Assembly (NCBI RefSeq): GCF_001592365.1
Contig: NZ_BCWU01000001.1
Span: 620,001 to 684,000 of the forward strand
Direction of reading: 5' to 3'
Source: Gordonia hydrophobica NBRC 16057
GTDB lineage: Bacteria > Actinomycetota > Actinomycetes > Mycobacteriales > Mycobacteriaceae
Length of the DNA stretch: 64,000 nt
Position 1 is the stretch's first letter. Each line of letters opens with the position of its first letter. The translations under genes were made by a program, and so were the position numbers. A model generated the notes under the pieces. That model did no database searches. It saw only the letters and a list, made by a program, of their open reading frames with translations, and was not told where the DNA came from. Shown piece by piece: positions 8,670-19,223 of the stretch.

Positions 8670-9434
8670 TCACCCGGGGAAGCGACCGATCTCCGGGTAC
8701 CGCGCGGTCATCCCGTCGCCGCTCGACGTGCCGCGCAGGCGACGGCCGATCCACGGCGCCGCGAACTCCTTGATCCAGCGTCGGTTCTCGGCGCGCTGCT
8801 GGGCGACGGTGAGGTCCGGCGCGGGAGCGAGCGTGAGCGGTACCAACGAGTGCTCCAGCCCGAGTGTGTCCAAGACCGCGATCGCCATCCGCTGGTGGCC
8901 TGCGGGCGACATGTGCAGGCGGTCGAACGACCAGAGTCGCTCGTCGCGGTAGTCGGGCATGCGCCAGAAGTCGACGATCGTCGCGCCGTGACGGTCGGCG
9001 ATCTCTCGGACGCCCTCCGTGTAGATCGCGAACCGTCCGCGGAGTCCGCTGAACAGTGGCCAGCCACCGGGGTCGTGAGCGGTGAACAGCACGGTGTGGG
9101 CGCCGGACGCGGCGAGCCGCTCGACGGCGGCGTCGTAGGCGGCGAGGATGGCGTCGATGTCGACTTTGGGGCGCAGGATGTCGTTGGCGCCGGCGTAGAT
9201 CGTGACCAGGTCGGGGCGCATGGCGATGGCCGGAGCAACCTGCTCGTCGATGATCGGCCCCATCTTCCGCCCGCGGATCGCCAGGTTCGCGTACTCCAGG
9301 TCGGGGCGAGAGTGCGCGAGTGCGGCGGCCACGCGGTCGGCCCAGCCGCGGACGCCGTTGGGCAGGTCCGGGGCGTCGTCGCCGACGCCTTCGGTGAACG
9401 AGTCGCCGAGGGCGACGTATCGAGTGAAAGTCAC
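8670..9434 (-). CDS. SGNH/GDSL hydrolase family protein
   Basis: A 254-aa esterase/lipase-type hydrolase with all SGNH blocks: block I GDSFTEG (catalytic Ser at about residue 12), block II with G in IRGRKMG, block III GAND, and block V DRLHMSPAGH holding the catalytic Asp and His. No signal peptide is seen, so a cytoplasmic esterase is likely; the substrate is unknown. The start is the GTG at 9434, giving the family N-terminus TFTRYVALGDS; a frame extending to 9557 would overlap the divergent gene at 9504. It converges on ileS with a 12-bp gap and no obvious terminator. Confidence 0.85.
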   Translation of the reverse strand: MTFTRYVALGDSFTEGVGDDAPDLPNGVRGWADRVAAALAHSRPDLEYANLAIRGRKMGPIIDEQVAPAIAMRPDLVTIYAGANDILRPKVDIDAILAAYDAAVERLAASGAHTVLFTAHDPGGWPLFSGLRGRFAIYTEGVREIADRHGATIVDFWRMPDYRDERLWSFDRLHMSPAGHQRMAIAVLDTLGLEHSLVPLTLAPAPDLTVAQQRAENRRWIKEFAAPWIGRRLRGTSSGDGMTARYPEIGRFPG

Positions 9435-9503
9435 GGCGTGAAGCCTACGAGGAACGTCGACCGCGGGCGTCTGCGGGCGGGACGGCGGCGATAGAATGGC
9501 ACC

Positions 9504-9689
9504 ATGAGCAGCGACGACCTCGAACGACTCCAGCGTTGGGAAGACAACGGAGCGCAATGGGAGGTCGTCTCACTGCGGAAGGACTCGGCGACCATCTCGC
9601 TCCTGCGCTGCGACGCGGGAGAGGAGATCGACCGGTTCACGACATCGGATCCGCGGGTGCTTCAGCGGTGTCGCGAGCGCCGTGACTGA
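9504..9689 (+). CDS. Small conserved protein upstream of dinB
   Basis: A 61-aa protein without transmembrane segments, with a [12 protein letters not shown] motif and a later [11 protein letters not shown] motif. Similar short proteins with the pattern RWEDxGAxW and RCDxGEExDR occur in many Mycobacteriales, from my general knowledge; no function is established. The start ATG at 9504 follows a short AT-rich patch (GATAGAATGGCACC), and the coding end overlaps dinB by 8 bp, which suggests coupling. Two cysteines (C33, C56) are not in a metal motif. Confidence 0.7.
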   Translation: MSSDDLERLQRWEDNGAQWEVVSLRKDSATISLLRCDAGEEIDRFTTSDPRVLQRCRERRD

Positions 9690-11079
9690 CCATGGGGCCG
9701 AGCGCAGCGCGCGCTGGGTGCTGCACATCGACATGGACGCCTTCTTCGCGTCCGTCGAACAGCTCACGCGACCGACGCTGGCCGGTCGGCCCGTCCTCGT
9801 CGGCGGACTGGGCGGGCGGGGCGTGGTGGCGGGGGCGAGCTACGAATCGCGTGTCTACGGCGCTCATTCGGCGATGCCGATGCATCAGGCTCGACGTCTG
9901 GTGGGCGGCGCCGCGGTGGTGGTCCCGCCCCGCGGCTCGGTGTACTCGGTAGTGAGCCGACGGGTGTTCGCGGTGATGCGGACGTTCCTGCCGGTCATCG
10001 AGACCCTCTCGTTCGACGAGGCGTTCGGCGAGCCGGAGGGACTGGTCGGCGCGACGGTCGACGAAGCGCTGGCGTTCGCACAGCGCCTTCGGGCGGCGAT
10101 CCGCGAGGAGACCGGACTGGCGGCGTCGGTCGGCTTCGGCTCGGGCAAACAGATCGCCAAGATCGCATCGGGAATGGCGAAACCCGATGGGGTGAAGGTG
10201 ATTCCGCCGTCGACGGAACTCGCCTTTCTCCACGGTCTCCCGGTTCGAAAGCTGTGGGGAGTCGGGCCGGTGACCGGCGATCGACTGGCGCGCTTGGGCG
10301 TGGAGACCATCGGTCATCTCGCGGCGCTGTCGGAGCCCGAGGTGATCTCGGTGCTCGGCGGAACGGTGGGGCCGTCGCTGCACCGATTGGCGCAGGGCGT
10401 CGACGAGCGCCCGGTCGCCGAGCGCGCCGAGTCGAAGCAGATCAGCGCCGAATCGACGTTCGCCGTCGACATCGTCGACGCTGCGGCGCTGCGGACGGCC
10501 GTCTCCGGGGCGGCGGCGGATGCGCACCGCAGACTGGCAGGTGACGGTCGTGGCGCGCGGACCGTGGTGGTGAAGCTCAAGCGATCCGACATGTCGATCC
10601 TCACCCGATCCATCACCCTGCCCGCGGCGACGACCGACATCGACACCCTCACCTCGGCGGCGCACCGGGTGATGCTCGATCCTCATGACATCGGTCCGAT
10701 CCGCCTGGTGGGCGTCAGCTACTCCGGGCTCTCGGACACTCAGCAGGAGTCGCTGTTCCCCGGACTCGGCGACGAGGTCGAGCGCGCGGAGGTCGTCGAC
10801 CACGAGGCCGGGCACGCGGGCGAGACCACCGCTGTACCCGCAGCGGTGACCGACTCCGGTGCAGCGGCGGTGCGGGAGTGGCCGACCGGCGTCGACGTGG
10901 TCCATCCCGAACACGGCCACGGCTGGGTGCAGGGCGGCGGACACGGCTTTGTGACGGTCCGCTTCGAGACCCGCGCGACGGGTCCCGGTCGGGCGCTGAC
11001 GTTCCGGCTGCCGGAACCGGCGCTGCAACGCGCCGATCCGCTCGACAGTCTGGACTGGGACCTCGACGACCTCGGCTGA
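9682..11079 (+). CDS. dinB: DNA polymerase IV (Y-family)
   Basis: A 465-aa Y-family translesion polymerase equivalent to M. tuberculosis DinX (Rv1537) by position after ileS. Catalytic acidic residues are D17 (HIDMDAFF) and D112-E113 (SFDEAF); [13 protein letters not shown] gives the nucleotide-binding finger residues. The little-finger domain covers about 245-350. QQESLFPGL at about 354-362 is a beta-clamp-binding motif. A C-terminal extension of about 75 residues after the clamp motif is typical of the mycobacterial/corynebacterial DinX branch. Start GTG 9682 overlaps the preceding small gene by 8 bp. It acts in damage bypass; no clear LexA box was seen nearby. Confidence 0.93.
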   Translation: MTDHGAERSARWVLHIDMDAFFASVEQLTRPTLAGRPVLVGGLGGRGVVAGASYESRVYGAHSAMPMHQARRLVGGAAVVVPPRGSVYSVVSRRVFAVMRTFLPVIETLSFDEAFGEPEGLVGATVDEALAFAQRLRAAIREETGLAASVGFGSGKQIAKIASGMAKPDGVKVIPPSTELAFLHGLPVRKLWGVGPVTGDRLARLGVETIGHLAALSEPEVISVLGGTVGPSLHRLAQGVDERPVAERAESKQISAESTFAVDIVDAAALRTAVSGAAADAHRRLAGDGRGARTVVVKLKRSDMSILTRSITLPAATTDIDTLTSAAHRVMLDPHDIGPIRLVGVSYSGLSDTQQESLFPGLGDEVERAEVVDHEAGHAGETTAVPAAVTDSGAAAVREWPTGVDVVHPEHGHGWVQGGGHGFVTVRFETRATGPGRALTFRLPEPALQRADPLDSLDWDLDDLG

Positions 11080-11091
11080 GGTGCGACGGCG

Positions 11092-12033
11092 TCAGGTGGT
11101 GGGCGACGAGGCGCGGAAGAACTCTGCGACGGCCTCGCTGTCCGCGCCCACCGAGAGCAGCGCGATGAGCGCCATGCGGGCCTGCGGCGCCCGCAGCCAC
11201 GGTGAGAAGACGGCGCCGGCCCGCAGCAGGTCCACGCCGCCGCCTCCGCCGCCGTACGTCGCCTCCACGGCGCCGTACGGCACGCGGGTCGAGACGACGA
11301 CGGTGACGTTGCGCTGGACGGCCTGGTGCACCTCGGCGGTGATGTCCGGGTGCGTATTGCCGGAACCGGTGGCGGACAACACGATTCCAGCCGCATTCTG
11401 GGCGACGCCGGACGCGATGGTGCCGGGCGAGACGCCCGGGTAGAGCGCGAGGAGATCGACGCGTGCGGGACGCCCGTCGGGCAGCGACTCGGCGACGAGC
11501 GGACGCGGCATGGCGGGGTGCACGGTGTCGAAGGCGACGACGTCGGTGGTGGAGATCTTGAACGCGCCGCGCGCACCGAGCACTCGGCCGCCGAGCGAGA
11601 CGAGGACGCCCCGGCCGCGGGAATCGGGAGCGGCGGCCAGTGCGACGGCGGCCGCGATGTTGGCGGGGCCGTCGGACAGTTCATGGTCGGCGGCGTACTG
11701 CGCGCCGGTGAACACCACCGGGCGCGGATCGGCCGCGAAGACGTCGGCCAGATAGGCGGTCTCCTCGAGCGTGTCGGTGCCGTGCGTGACGACGACGCCG
11801 ACGACCGTCGGGTCGGTGAACGCCTCGGCGATCGCCGCGACGATCGCGAACTGATCGCGGACGGTCAGCGCCGAGGAGTCCTTCGCCATCAGCTCGACGG
11901 GGCGGACGCTGATGTCGTCCGCGGTTTCCGGGACCAGATCGGCGGCATGCAGGACGGGGACGGTTCCGTGCTCGGTGCTGCGGGATGCGGCGGTGCCGCC
12001 AGTGGTGATCATCACGACCTGACGAGTACTCAT
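11092..12033 (-). CDS. ansA: L-asparaginase
   Basis: A 313-aa asparaginase that hydrolyses asparagine to aspartate and ammonia. The first catalytic threonine is T14 in ITTGGTAAS; the second triad is in VTHGTDTLEETA (T86-D87, T88). No signal peptide is visible from the ATG at 12033, so it is cytoplasmic; a frame extending to 12165 lacks family similarity. It occupies the place of Rv1538c between dinX and lspA in M. tuberculosis. It converges on dinB with 12 bp between stop codons. Confidence 0.92.
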   Translation of the reverse strand: MSTRQVVMITTGGTAASRSTEHGTVPVLHAADLVPETADDISVRPVELMAKDSSALTVRDQFAIVAAIAEAFTDPTVVGVVVTHGTDTLEETAYLADVFAADPRPVVFTGAQYAADHELSDGPANIAAAVALAAAPDSRGRGVLVSLGGRVLGARGAFKISTTDVVAFDTVHPAMPRPLVAESLPDGRPARVDLLALYPGVSPGTIASGVAQNAAGIVLSATGSGNTHPDITAEVHQAVQRNVTVVVSTRVPYGAVEATYGGGGGGVDLLRAGAVFSPWLRAPQARMALIALLSVGADSEAVAEFFRASSPTT

Positions 12034-12162
12034 GGCGTCGATTCTCGCATCCCGGGCCATCGGATGTGTGCAGGTCGGCTGGTGCGGACGAGACAGATGA
12101 GACGTTCCTGAGAGATTGCGTCGTCCGCGGGACTGTGCATGCACGGATCCGGTGACGTTTGG

Positions 12163-12224
12163 CATAGTGGGTTGAGTTCGGCCCGCGGACGGGCCTGGAG
12201 ACCGACAACGTTAGGACGACTTCG
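12163..12224 (+). promoter_or_regulatory. Promoter and leader of the MTB12-like lipoprotein gene
   Basis: In the 191-bp divergent gap after ansA there is an extended -10-like element (TTGGCATAGT, hexamer CATAGT at 12163-12168) followed by a leader hairpin with a 6-bp GC stem (GGCCCG 12180-12185, CGGGCC 12190-12195, loop CGGA). No clear -35. Nothing else is recognised in the gap. Confidence 0.35.
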
Positions 12225-12800
12225 GTGAACATTCGTAAATTGGTGACCGGTGTTGTGGTCGCCGGCGCGCTGGCCGCGACGGCCGCGTGCGGGGGAAATG
12301 ACGATTCGAACGTGCCCGCGGTTCCGACCGCCACCGCGTCGGAGACCTCGGCGGCCGCGACGACCGGTGACGCGGCGATGACGAACGCCAACCAGGTTCC
12401 GAGCGTCGACGCGCTGAACGAGATGCTTCAGCAGGCGCTCGATCCCGACATCAAGCCCGCCGACAAGGTCGACCTGGTGGAAGGCTCCGAGGTCGATCCG
12501 GACCTGTTCAAGCAGTTGGTGAAGGCGAAGAAGGACAACCCGGACGTCACCTACGCGATCAAGAAGCCGATCCTGAAGAACGGCCCGAACCGGGCCAAGG
12601 TCAAGGTCGAGGTGAAGCTCCCCGACAACCCGCCGACCAAGATCGATGCGTCGATCGTCTACGACAACGGCCGGTGGAAGCTGTCGAAGCAGACCGTCTG
12701 CCCGCTCCTGAGCCAGGCCGAGGTCAGCTCGCCGCTGTGCGCCGACTCGTCGAGCAGCACGACCAAGAAGGCGACTAGCAGCACCAAGAAGGCCGGCTGA
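12225..12800 (+). CDS. Lipoprotein with MTB12/CFP2-like domain
   Basis: A 191-aa putative lipoprotein. A lysine-bearing signal peptide ends in a lipobox (ATAAC, lipidated C22). After a threonine/alanine-rich linker (about 30-55) comes a domain like that of the low-molecular-weight antigen MTB12/CFP2 (about 60-165, with ASIVYDNGRWKLSKQTVCPL), a small NTF2-like fold of unknown function in exported mycobacterial proteins. The tail is SSSTTKKATSSTKKAG. Two cysteines in the domain (in TVCPLL and PLCAD) could form a disulphide. Start GTG 12225. The gene encoding signal peptidase II (lspA) is 1.1 kb downstream. A second protein with this domain is at 50457-51314. Confidence 0.75.
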   Translation: MNIRKLVTGVVVAGALAATAACGGNDDSNVPAVPTATASETSAAATTGDAAMTNANQVPSVDALNEMLQQALDPDIKPADKVDLVEGSEVDPDLFKQLVKAKKDNPDVTYAIKKPILKNGPNRAKVKVEVKLPDNPPTKIDASIVYDNGRWKLSKQTVCPLLSQAEVSSPLCADSSSSTTKKATSSTKKAG

Positions 12801-12833
12801 CCGAGCCGCTCACCTGAGCTGCTGATCGATCCC

Positions 12834-12882
12834 TCACCCTCGCCGGGTGGAAGTCACTCCGACTTCTTCCAGGCGAGGGTGA
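12834..12882. terminator. Bidirectional stem-loop between convergent lipoprotein genes
   Basis: An 11-bp perfect inverted repeat (TCACCCTCGCC at 12834-12844, complement at 12872-12882) encloses a smaller hairpin. The right arm lies within the 3' end of the leftward gene. Without a T-run it is a structural terminator candidate only. Confidence 0.5.
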
Positions 12883-13837
12883 ATCCGTTCTTCTGCAGGA
12901 TCGGTCGGTTGGGATCGTCGCCGAGGAGTTCTCGGCCGCCCTGCATGGTGAGCGTTCCCGACGTCGGGAGCAGCCGGCGCAGATCGACGGTGAACGAGCC
13001 CTTGCCGCTCATCGAGAACCGTGCAATGTGCAGGGTGGCGTCCGATCCGGGGATGGCGAAGACCGAGTTCACCGGTTCCTCGTCGATTGCGACGTCGAGT
13101 TCGAGCACGTCCGCCGTGCGCGAGACCAACGTGACCGTCATGGTCTGGGTGACGGTCGCGGAGCCGGTCACTCGCCGAACCGCGCGCCAGGTGGCGCCGG
13201 TGGCGACCGGCGTTGTCGGCAGGGGGATGGCGTAGTCGAGGGCGCCGATCAACGACTGCTCCAATGCACTCCGGGCCGGCGACCCGGCGGCATCGGTCGG
13301 CTTCAGGCGCAGCCGGGTCGGGGCCATGCCCGGCCCGTACGAGAGCCCGCCGGTCGAGGTGTCGAGATCGGTCAGCAGGGGAGCGAGATCGGTGTCCTTG
13401 CTGGTCGGCGCGCCGATGCTGAACTCCAGACTGGTCGGATCGTCGCACACCGTCCGCGCGGTGATCGGCGTGACCAACTGCTGCTCGGTGTTCTGAATCT
13501 GGTTCTGCTCCGCGTTCGGCGCCGACGGCGCGATGCTCGACTCCGTCGACGAGGTCTCCAGTGTGACGGACTGGGAGGAGTCGGTGTCCGGTGCCACGGT
13601 CAGCGGCTGCGGGGCGCCGTCGCCCGGCGAGAGCACGGTGACCTCGGGGCTCGGGAGGTTGATGGAGCGGGCACCGTCGTCCTTGCTGGCGGCCGTGGCG
13701 GCGCAGGGGCCGTCGTCGACCGGCTCGTCGGCGGAACACGCGGTGAGCCCAGCGGCCACCACGGCGGCGGCTGCGGCCGCGACGACGGCGCGGCGACACA
13801 TTCCAGAGGGAGTCGAAGGCAGGGACGAGACAGTCAC
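12854..13837 (-). CDS. Putative lipoprotein, function unknown
   Basis: A protein of about 327 aa with a signal peptide rich in alanine and a lipobox LTAC (C34 from the GTG at 13837; C22 if translation starts at the ATG at 13801). Residues about 40-120 are a low-complexity S/T/P/D region; the rest is predicted beta-rich (DATLHIARFSMSGKGSFTVDLRRLLPTSGTLTMQG), resembling DUF6263-like or outer-surface lipoproteins. I do not recognise a catalytic motif. It is divergent from lspA, with 118 bp between starts. The GTG start is chosen for its position; the ATG at 13801 is an equally good alternative. Confidence 0.7.
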   Translation of the reverse strand: MTVSSLPSTPSGMCRRAVVAAAAAAVVAAGLTACSADEPVDDGPCAATAASKDDGARSINLPSPEVTVLSPGDGAPQPLTVAPDTDSSQSVTLETSSTESSIAPSAPNAEQNQIQNTEQQLVTPITARTVCDDPTSLEFSIGAPTSKDTDLAPLLTDLDTSTGGLSYGPGMAPTRLRLKPTDAAGSPARSALEQSLIGALDYAIPLPTTPVATGATWRAVRRVTGSATVTQTMTVTLVSRTADVLELDVAIDEEPVNSVFAIPGSDATLHIARFSMSGKGSFTVDLRRLLPTSGTLTMQGGRELLGDDPNRPILQKNGFTLAWKKSE

Positions 13838-13955
13838 CCTCGCCAGCTTAGGGCCTGCGCGGAATGCCGCGGAGGTGACCTCATGCGGTCGCGAAACCCA
13901 CGACGAGACGAGGCGGGGTGCGCGGACATCGGGACGGTTGTGGACAATTGACGGC

Positions 13956-14546
13956 ATGAACCACTCCGCGGCGCAGAGCGCCGGAGCTCCGTCGCGCCGT
14001 CGCGGACTCGCGTTGATCCCGATTCTGATCGCTGTCGCGGCGGTGGCCTACCTGCTCGACGTGCTGAGCAAAGCGTTGGTCGTCGCGAACCTGGAGTATG
14101 GTCGGCCGGTCTCGGTGATCGGCGATTTCCTGACGTTCGCGCTCACCCGCAACAGCGGTGCCGCGTTCTCGATGGCGACCGGCTACACGTGGATCCTGAC
14201 GTTCGTCGCTCTCGTCGTCGTGCTCGGCATCGTGCGCTACGCGAATCGCCTCGGATCACTGGGGTGGGTGATCGGCCTCGGACTGGTGCTGGGCGGGGCG
14301 CTCGGCAACCTGACCGACCGGATGTTCCGCTCGCCGGGCCCGTTCCGCGGGCACGTCGTCGACTTCATCCAGGTCGGCGACTGGTGGCCGACGTTCAATC
14401 TGGCCGACTCGGCCGTCGTCTGCGGTGCCGTGCTCCTGGTGCTGCTGACCCTCCTCGGCTACGACTACGACGGCACGCGCACCGGGTGGGCGGCCCGACG
14501 TCGCAAGGACGCTGCGGACGATGAATCGGAGGATCTCGATGCGTGA
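13956..14546 (+). CDS. lspA: Lipoprotein signal peptidase (signal peptidase II)
   Basis: A 196-aa aspartic membrane protease that cleaves prolipoproteins before the lipidated cysteine. Four transmembrane helices are visible (about 18-38, 76-96, 101-120, 148-168). The catalytic aspartates are D121 (GNLTDRMF) and D151 (FNLADSAVV); the conserved N66 is in [10 protein letters not shown]. The acidic cytoplasmic tail ends DDESEDLDA. Start ATG 13956; a longer frame from 13533 runs antisense to the neighbouring lipoprotein gene and is rejected. It overlaps rluD by 8 bp. Gene order lspA-rluD-dnaE1 is shared with M. tuberculosis and C. glutamicum. Confidence 0.95.
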   Translation: MNHSAAQSAGAPSRRRGLALIPILIAVAAVAYLLDVLSKALVVANLEYGRPVSVIGDFLTFALTRNSGAAFSMATGYTWILTFVALVVVLGIVRYANRLGSLGWVIGLGLVLGGALGNLTDRMFRSPGPFRGHVVDFIQVGDWWPTFNLADSAVVCGAVLLVLLTLLGYDYDGTRTGWAARRRKDAADDESEDLDA

Positions 14547-15465
14547 CTCACGCGCCATGCCGGTGCCCGACGGACTGCACGGCATGCGCATCGACGCCGG
14601 CGTCGCACGCATGCTCGGCCTCTCGCGGAACGTCGTCGCCGGGCTCGCTGACGCGGGCGACATCACCGTCGACGGCGTCGCCGTCGGGAAGTCGCACAAA
14701 CTGGTGGCAGGCACCTGGCTGGACGTCACCCTGCCCGAGCCGGAACGACCGCTGACGATCGAGCCGACGCCGGTGGAAGACCTCGAGGTGATCTACCACG
14801 ACTCCGACATCATCGTGGTCGACAAACCGGCCGGGGTGGCGGCGCACCCGTCGCTGGGATGGACCGGGCCGACGGTGGTCGGCGCGTTGGCCGCCGCGGG
14901 GTTCCGGATCTCCACCTCCGGAGCGCAGGAGCGGCAGGGCATCGTCCACCGTCTCGACGCGGGAACGTCGGGCGTGATGGCGGTCGCCGCTTCCGAGCGG
15001 GCGTACACGCTGCTCAAGCGCGCCTTCAAACAGCGGACCGTCGACAAGCGCTACCACGCGCTGGTGCAGGGGCACCTCGATCCGCCGTCCGGAACCATCG
15101 ACGCCGCCATCGGCAGGCACCCCGGCGGCGAGTGGCGGTTCGCGGTCACCGCGAACGGTCGTGCGTCCATCACGCATTACGACACCGTCGAGATGTTCGC
15201 GGCCGCGTCACTGCTCGACGTCCACCTGGAGACCGGCCGGACCCATCAGATCCGAGTCCACTTCTCGGCCATGCACCATCCGTGCTGCGGCGACCCGACG
15301 TACGGCGCCGACCCGAAGCTCGCCGCGCGACTGGGGCTGGAGCGGCAGTGGCTGCACGCGCGGATGCTCGGTTTCGCGCACCCCGCGGACGGTCGTCGGG
15401 TGGAGTTCACCGCGGACTATCCGGCCGACCTGCAGAAGGCGATCGACATTCTGCGCGAACCGTAG
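14539..15465 (+). CDS. Ribosomal large-subunit pseudouridine synthase, RluA/RluD family
   Basis: A 308-aa pseudouridine synthase. The S4 RNA-binding domain covers about 16-70 ([31 protein letters not shown]); the catalytic domain carries HRLDAGTSG with nucleophile D140 and later [11 protein letters not shown]. Members isomerise uridines in 23S rRNA helix 69 (RluD) or related sites. The start is the ATG at 14539 because GGAGGA ends 5 bp before it; an earlier ATG at 14521 has no such site. It lies 8 bp inside the lspA end, so expression is coupled. It is the equivalent of Rv1540. Confidence 0.92.
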   Translation: MRDSRAMPVPDGLHGMRIDAGVARMLGLSRNVVAGLADAGDITVDGVAVGKSHKLVAGTWLDVTLPEPERPLTIEPTPVEDLEVIYHDSDIIVVDKPAGVAAHPSLGWTGPTVVGALAAAGFRISTSGAQERQGIVHRLDAGTSGVMAVAASERAYTLLKRAFKQRTVDKRYHALVQGHLDPPSGTIDAAIGRHPGGEWRFAVTANGRASITHYDTVEMFAAASLLDVHLETGRTHQIRVHFSAMHHPCCGDPTYGADPKLAARLGLERQWLHARMLGFAHPADGRRVEFTADYPADLQKAIDILREP

Positions 15466-15609
15466 GCGCCAGTTCCGACACGCCGGAGGCGACACTCCGC
15501 ATCGCCGACCTCATCTGTCACAGGCCAGCGCGCCGGGACCGGGCTGTCGGACGACTTCTCTACAGTGGAGTGGTCTCAAGCTAGTTCGATCGTCGTAGGG
15601 AGCAGCCGC

Positions 15610-18600
15610 GTGTCGGGGTCGTTCGTTCATCTTCACAATCACACCGAGTTCTCGATGCTCGACGGTGCTGCGAAGATGTCTCCGTTGTTCACCGAGGCGA
15701 AGCGCTTGGGGATGACCGCGATCGGCATGACCGACCACGGCAACATGTTCGGGGCGAGCGAGTTCTACAACACCGCCCGCAAGCACGACATCAAGCCGAT
15801 CATCGGCATCGAGGCGTACATCGCCCCCGAGTCTCGCTTCAACACCAAGCGCGTCCTGTGGGGCACGCGTGATCAGAAGTCCGACGATGTGTCGGGCTCG
15901 GGTGCCTACACCCACATGACGATGGTCGCCGAGAACGCGACCGGACTGCGGAATCTGTTCAAGCTGTCGTCGCTGGCGTCGCTCGAGGGACAGCTGGGCA
16001 AGTGGGCGCGCATGGACGCCGAGATCATCGCTGAGCACGCGAACGGAATCATCGCCACCACCGGCTGCCCGTCGGGCGAGGTGCAGACGCGCCTGCGCCT
16101 CGGTCACGATCAGGAGGCGTTGGAGGCCGCGGCCAAGTGGCAGGAGATCTTCGGCAAGGACAACTTCTACCTGGAGTTGATGGAGCACGGCCTCGAGATC
16201 GAGCAGCGGGTGCGGTCGGGGCTGCTCGACATCGGCCGCAAGCTCGGCATCAAACCGCTGGTCACCAACGACTGCCACTACGTGACACGCGAGCACGCGA
16301 CGGCGCACGAGGCGCTCCTGTGTCTGCAGACCGGTAAGACGCTGTCGGATCCGACTCGGTTCAAGTTCGACGGCGACGGTTACTACCTCAAGTCCGCGGA
16401 GGAGATGCGCGCCCTCTGGGACGATGTGGTTCCCGGCGGCTGCGACTCCACCCTCGAGATCGGTGAGCGCGTCCAGTCGTACGACGAGGTGTGGGAGCAC
16501 CACGACCGGATGCCGATCTTCCCCGTGCCGGACGGTCACACGCAGGAGTCGTGGCTGGCGCACGAGGTGATGGCCGGTCTGGACCGCCGGTTCAACGGCA
16601 ATCCGCCCGTCGAGTACATCGAGCGCGCAGAGTACGAGATGAGCGTCATCAACCAGATGGGCTTCCCGGCGTACTTCCTGGTGGTCGGCGACCTGATCTC
16701 GCACGCGCTGGAGGTCGGCATCCGGGTGGGGCCGGGCCGCGGTTCGGCGGCCGGTTCGCTGGTCGCGTACGCGATGGGGATCACCAACATCGACCCCATC
16801 CCGCACGGTCTGCTCTTCGAGCGGTTTCTCAACCCGGAGCGCGTGTCGATGCCCGATATCGACATCGACTTCGACGACCGTCGGCGCAGCGAGATGATCA
16901 CCTACGCGTCCAACAAGTGGGGTCACGACAAGGTGGCGCAGGTCATCACCTTCGGCACCATTAAGACCAAGGCTGCGATCAAGGACTCCGCGCGCGTTCA
17001 GTTCGGGCAGCCCGGTTACGCGATCGCCGACCGCATCACCAAGGCACTGCCGCCGCCCATCATGGCCAAGGACATCCCGGTGTGGGGCATCACCGATCCG
17101 GAGCATGAGCGGTACTCCGAGGCCAGCGAGGTCCGGACGCTGATCGAGACCGATCCCGAAGTCAAGACGATCTACGACACGGCACTGGGTCTGGAGGGAC
17201 TGGTCCGCAACGCCGGCGTCCACGCCTGCGCGGTCATCATGTCGTGCGACCCGCTGACCGATGCCATCCCGGTGTGGAAGCGTGCTCAGGACGGCGCGAT
17301 CATCACCGGATGGGACTACCCGTCGTGTGAGGCCATCGGCCTGCTGAAGATGGACTTCCTCGGCCTGCGCAACCTGACCGTCATCGGCGACGCGATCGAG
17401 AACATCAAGACCAACCGCGGCGTCGAACTCGACCTCGACACGCTGCCGCTGGAAGACGAGAAGACCTACGAACTGCTCGCCCGAGGCGACACCCTCGGTG
17501 TTTTCCAGCTCGACGGTGCCGCGATGCGCGAACTGCTGAAGATGATGCAGCCCACCGGCTTCGAAGACATCGTCGCCGTGCTCGCGCTGTATCGCCCGGG
17601 CCCGATGGGCGTCAACGCGCACACCGACTACGCCAAGCGCAAGAACGGCCTGCAGGACATCAAACCGATTCACCCGGAGCTCGAGGAACCGCTGAAGGAG
17701 ATCCTCGCCGAGACGTTCGGTCTGATCGTCTACCAGGAGCAGATCATGCAGATCGCTCAGAAGGTGGCGGGCTACTCGCTCGGACAGGCCGACCTGCTCC
17801 GTCGCGCCATGGGTAAGAAGAAGAAGGAGATCCTCGACGAGGCCTACGACGGCTTCGCCGACGGCATGCGGAACAACGGCTTCTCACAAGGGGCGATCAC
17901 CGCGCTCTGGGAGACCGTCCTTCCCTTCGCGGGCTACGCATTCAACAAGTCGCACGCTGCCGGGTACGGACTGGTCTCCTTCTGGACCGCCTATCTCAAG
18001 GCCAACTATCCGGCCGAGTACATGGCGGGTCTGTTGACCTCGGTCGGTGACGACAAGGACAAGGCGGCGATCTATCTCGCGGACTGCCGCAAGATGGGCA
18101 TCACCGTTCTGCCGCCCGACGTCAACGCCTCGCGTGCCGACTTCGCCGCCGTCGGCGAAGACATCCGCTTCGGTCTCGCCGCGATCCGCAATGTCGGAAC
18201 GGGCGTGGTGTCGTCGATCATCGCCGCCCGCGAGGAGAAGGGCGCGTTCGCCAACTTCTCCGACTATCTCGGGAAGATCGACGTTCACGCGTGCAGCAAG
18301 AAGGTCACCGAGTCGCTGATCAAGGCCGGTGGCTTCGACTCGATGGGGCACGACCGCAAGGGGCTGTTCCTGGTGCACGCCGACGCGATCGACGCGGTGC
18401 TGTCGACGAAGAAGGCCGAGGCGATCGGTCAGTTCGACCTCTTCGGCGGAGCCGGTGACGACGCGGTGGACGACGTCTTCGCGGTCAAGGTCCCCGAGGA
18501 CGAGTGGGACACCAAGCACAAACTCGCTTTGGAACGCGACATGCTCGGCCTGTACGTGTCCGGGCATCCGCTCGCCGGACTCGAGCACGCGATCGCGGCG

Positions 18601-19143
18601 CAGACCGACACGTCGATCCACTCGCTGCTCGAGGGGGAGGTGAAGGACGGTGCGCAGATCACGATCGGCGGCATCATCTCCTCGGTCACCCGACGGGTGA
18701 ACAAGAAGGGCGAGCCCTGGGCCGCGGTCACCATCGAGGACATGGTCGGTGGCGTCGAGGTCTACTTCTTCCCCCGCGCCTACGTCGCGTACGGCATGGA
18801 TCTGGTCGCGGACAACATCGTGCTGGTGCGCGCCCGCGTCAACAAGCGCGACGACTCGACGATGATCAGCGCCAACGATCTGGCCGTCCCGGATCTGGCC
18901 GCCGTCGGAACCACCAAGCCGCTGAATCTCACGCTCTCGGCGCGGGTCTGCACCCCCGACCGCGTCAGCGCGCTCAAGCAGATCCTGGTGCGTCACCCCG
19001 GCACTTCCGACGTGACCGTCACCCTGGTCAGCGAACGCAACAAGCAGACTCAGTTGCGGCTCACCGAAGCGCTGCGCGTCGCTCCGACGTCGGCGCTGAT
19101 GGGCGACCTGAAGGCGCTGCTCGGCCCGAGCTGTCTGACGTAG
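15610..19143 (+). CDS. dnaE1: DNA polymerase III alpha subunit, replicative
   Basis: An 1177-aa C-family polymerase, the main replicase. The N-terminal PHP domain ([13 protein letters not shown], about 6-18) carries the metal-binding histidines associated with proofreading in mycobacterial DnaE1. The catalytic aspartates are in PDIDIDFDD (D416, D418, D420), and [10 protein letters not shown] is the nucleotide-binding motif before it. The helix-hairpin-helix and OB-fold regions (about 980-1080) follow. The start is the GTG at 15610 behind AGGGAG; it gives the standard family start. A TACAGT at 15561-15566 may be its -10. Length and motifs mark DnaE1 rather than the mutasome DnaE2. Confidence 0.96.
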   Translation: MSGSFVHLHNHTEFSMLDGAAKMSPLFTEAKRLGMTAIGMTDHGNMFGASEFYNTARKHDIKPIIGIEAYIAPESRFNTKRVLWGTRDQKSDDVSGSGAYTHMTMVAENATGLRNLFKLSSLASLEGQLGKWARMDAEIIAEHANGIIATTGCPSGEVQTRLRLGHDQEALEAAAKWQEIFGKDNFYLELMEHGLEIEQRVRSGLLDIGRKLGIKPLVTNDCHYVTREHATAHEALLCLQTGKTLSDPTRFKFDGDGYYLKSAEEMRALWDDVVPGGCDSTLEIGERVQSYDEVWEHHDRMPIFPVPDGHTQESWLAHEVMAGLDRRFNGNPPVEYIERAEYEMSVINQMGFPAYFLVVGDLISHALEVGIRVGPGRGSAAGSLVAYAMGITNIDPIPHGLLFERFLNPERVSMPDIDIDFDDRRRSEMITYASNKWGHDKVAQVITFGTIKTKAAIKDSARVQFGQPGYAIADRITKALPPPIMAKDIPVWGITDPEHERYSEASEVRTLIETDPEVKTIYDTALGLEGLVRNAGVHACAVIMSCDPLTDAIPVWKRAQDGAIITGWDYPSCEAIGLLKMDFLGLRNLTVIGDAIENIKTNRGVELDLDTLPLEDEKTYELLARGDTLGVFQLDGAAMRELLKMMQPTGFEDIVAVLALYRPGPMGVNAHTDYAKRKNGLQDIKPIHPELEEPLKEILAETFGLIVYQEQIMQIAQKVAGYSLGQADLLRRAMGKKKKEILDEAYDGFADGMRNNGFSQGAITALWETVLPFAGYAFNKSHAAGYGLVSFWTAYLKANYPAEYMAGLLTSVGDDKDKAAIYLADCRKMGITVLPPDVNASRADFAAVGEDIRFGLAAIRNVGTGVVSSIIAAREEKGAFANFSDYLGKIDVHACSKKVTESLIKAGGFDSMGHDRKGLFLVHADAIDAVLSTKKAEAIGQFDLFGGAGDDAVDDVFAVKVPEDEWDTKHKLALERDMLGLYVSGHPLAGLEHAIAAQTDTSIHSLLEGEVKDGAQITIGGIISSVTRRVNKKGEPWAAVTIEDMVGGVEVYFFPRAYVAYGMDLVADNIVLVRARVNKRDDSTMISANDLAVPDLAAVGTTKPLNLTLSARVCTPDRVSALKQILVRHPGTSDVTVTLVSERNKQTQLRLTEALRVAPTSALMGDLKALLGPSCLT

Positions 19144-19211
19144 TGCTGCAGTAGATACGGCCGCCTCGGGTGCTGAATTTCGGCGAGCCGAAAACTACTA
19201 TCGGCGTGCGC

Positions 19212-19217
19212 TACACT
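19212..19217 (+). promoter_or_regulatory. -10 element for a possibly leaderless transcript
   Basis: TACACT ends 6 bp before the ATG at 19224, and no ribosome-binding site precedes that ATG. This spacing is what a leaderless mRNA starting at the A of ATG would show, a common arrangement in Mycobacteriales. No -35 is evident. Confidence 0.5.
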
Positions 19218-19223
19218 ATTTCT

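Noticed and set aside
15511..17673. A 720-residue open frame on the minus strand across dnaE1
   Set aside because: Antisense shadow of dnaE1, rich in H, R and D with no recognisable domain.
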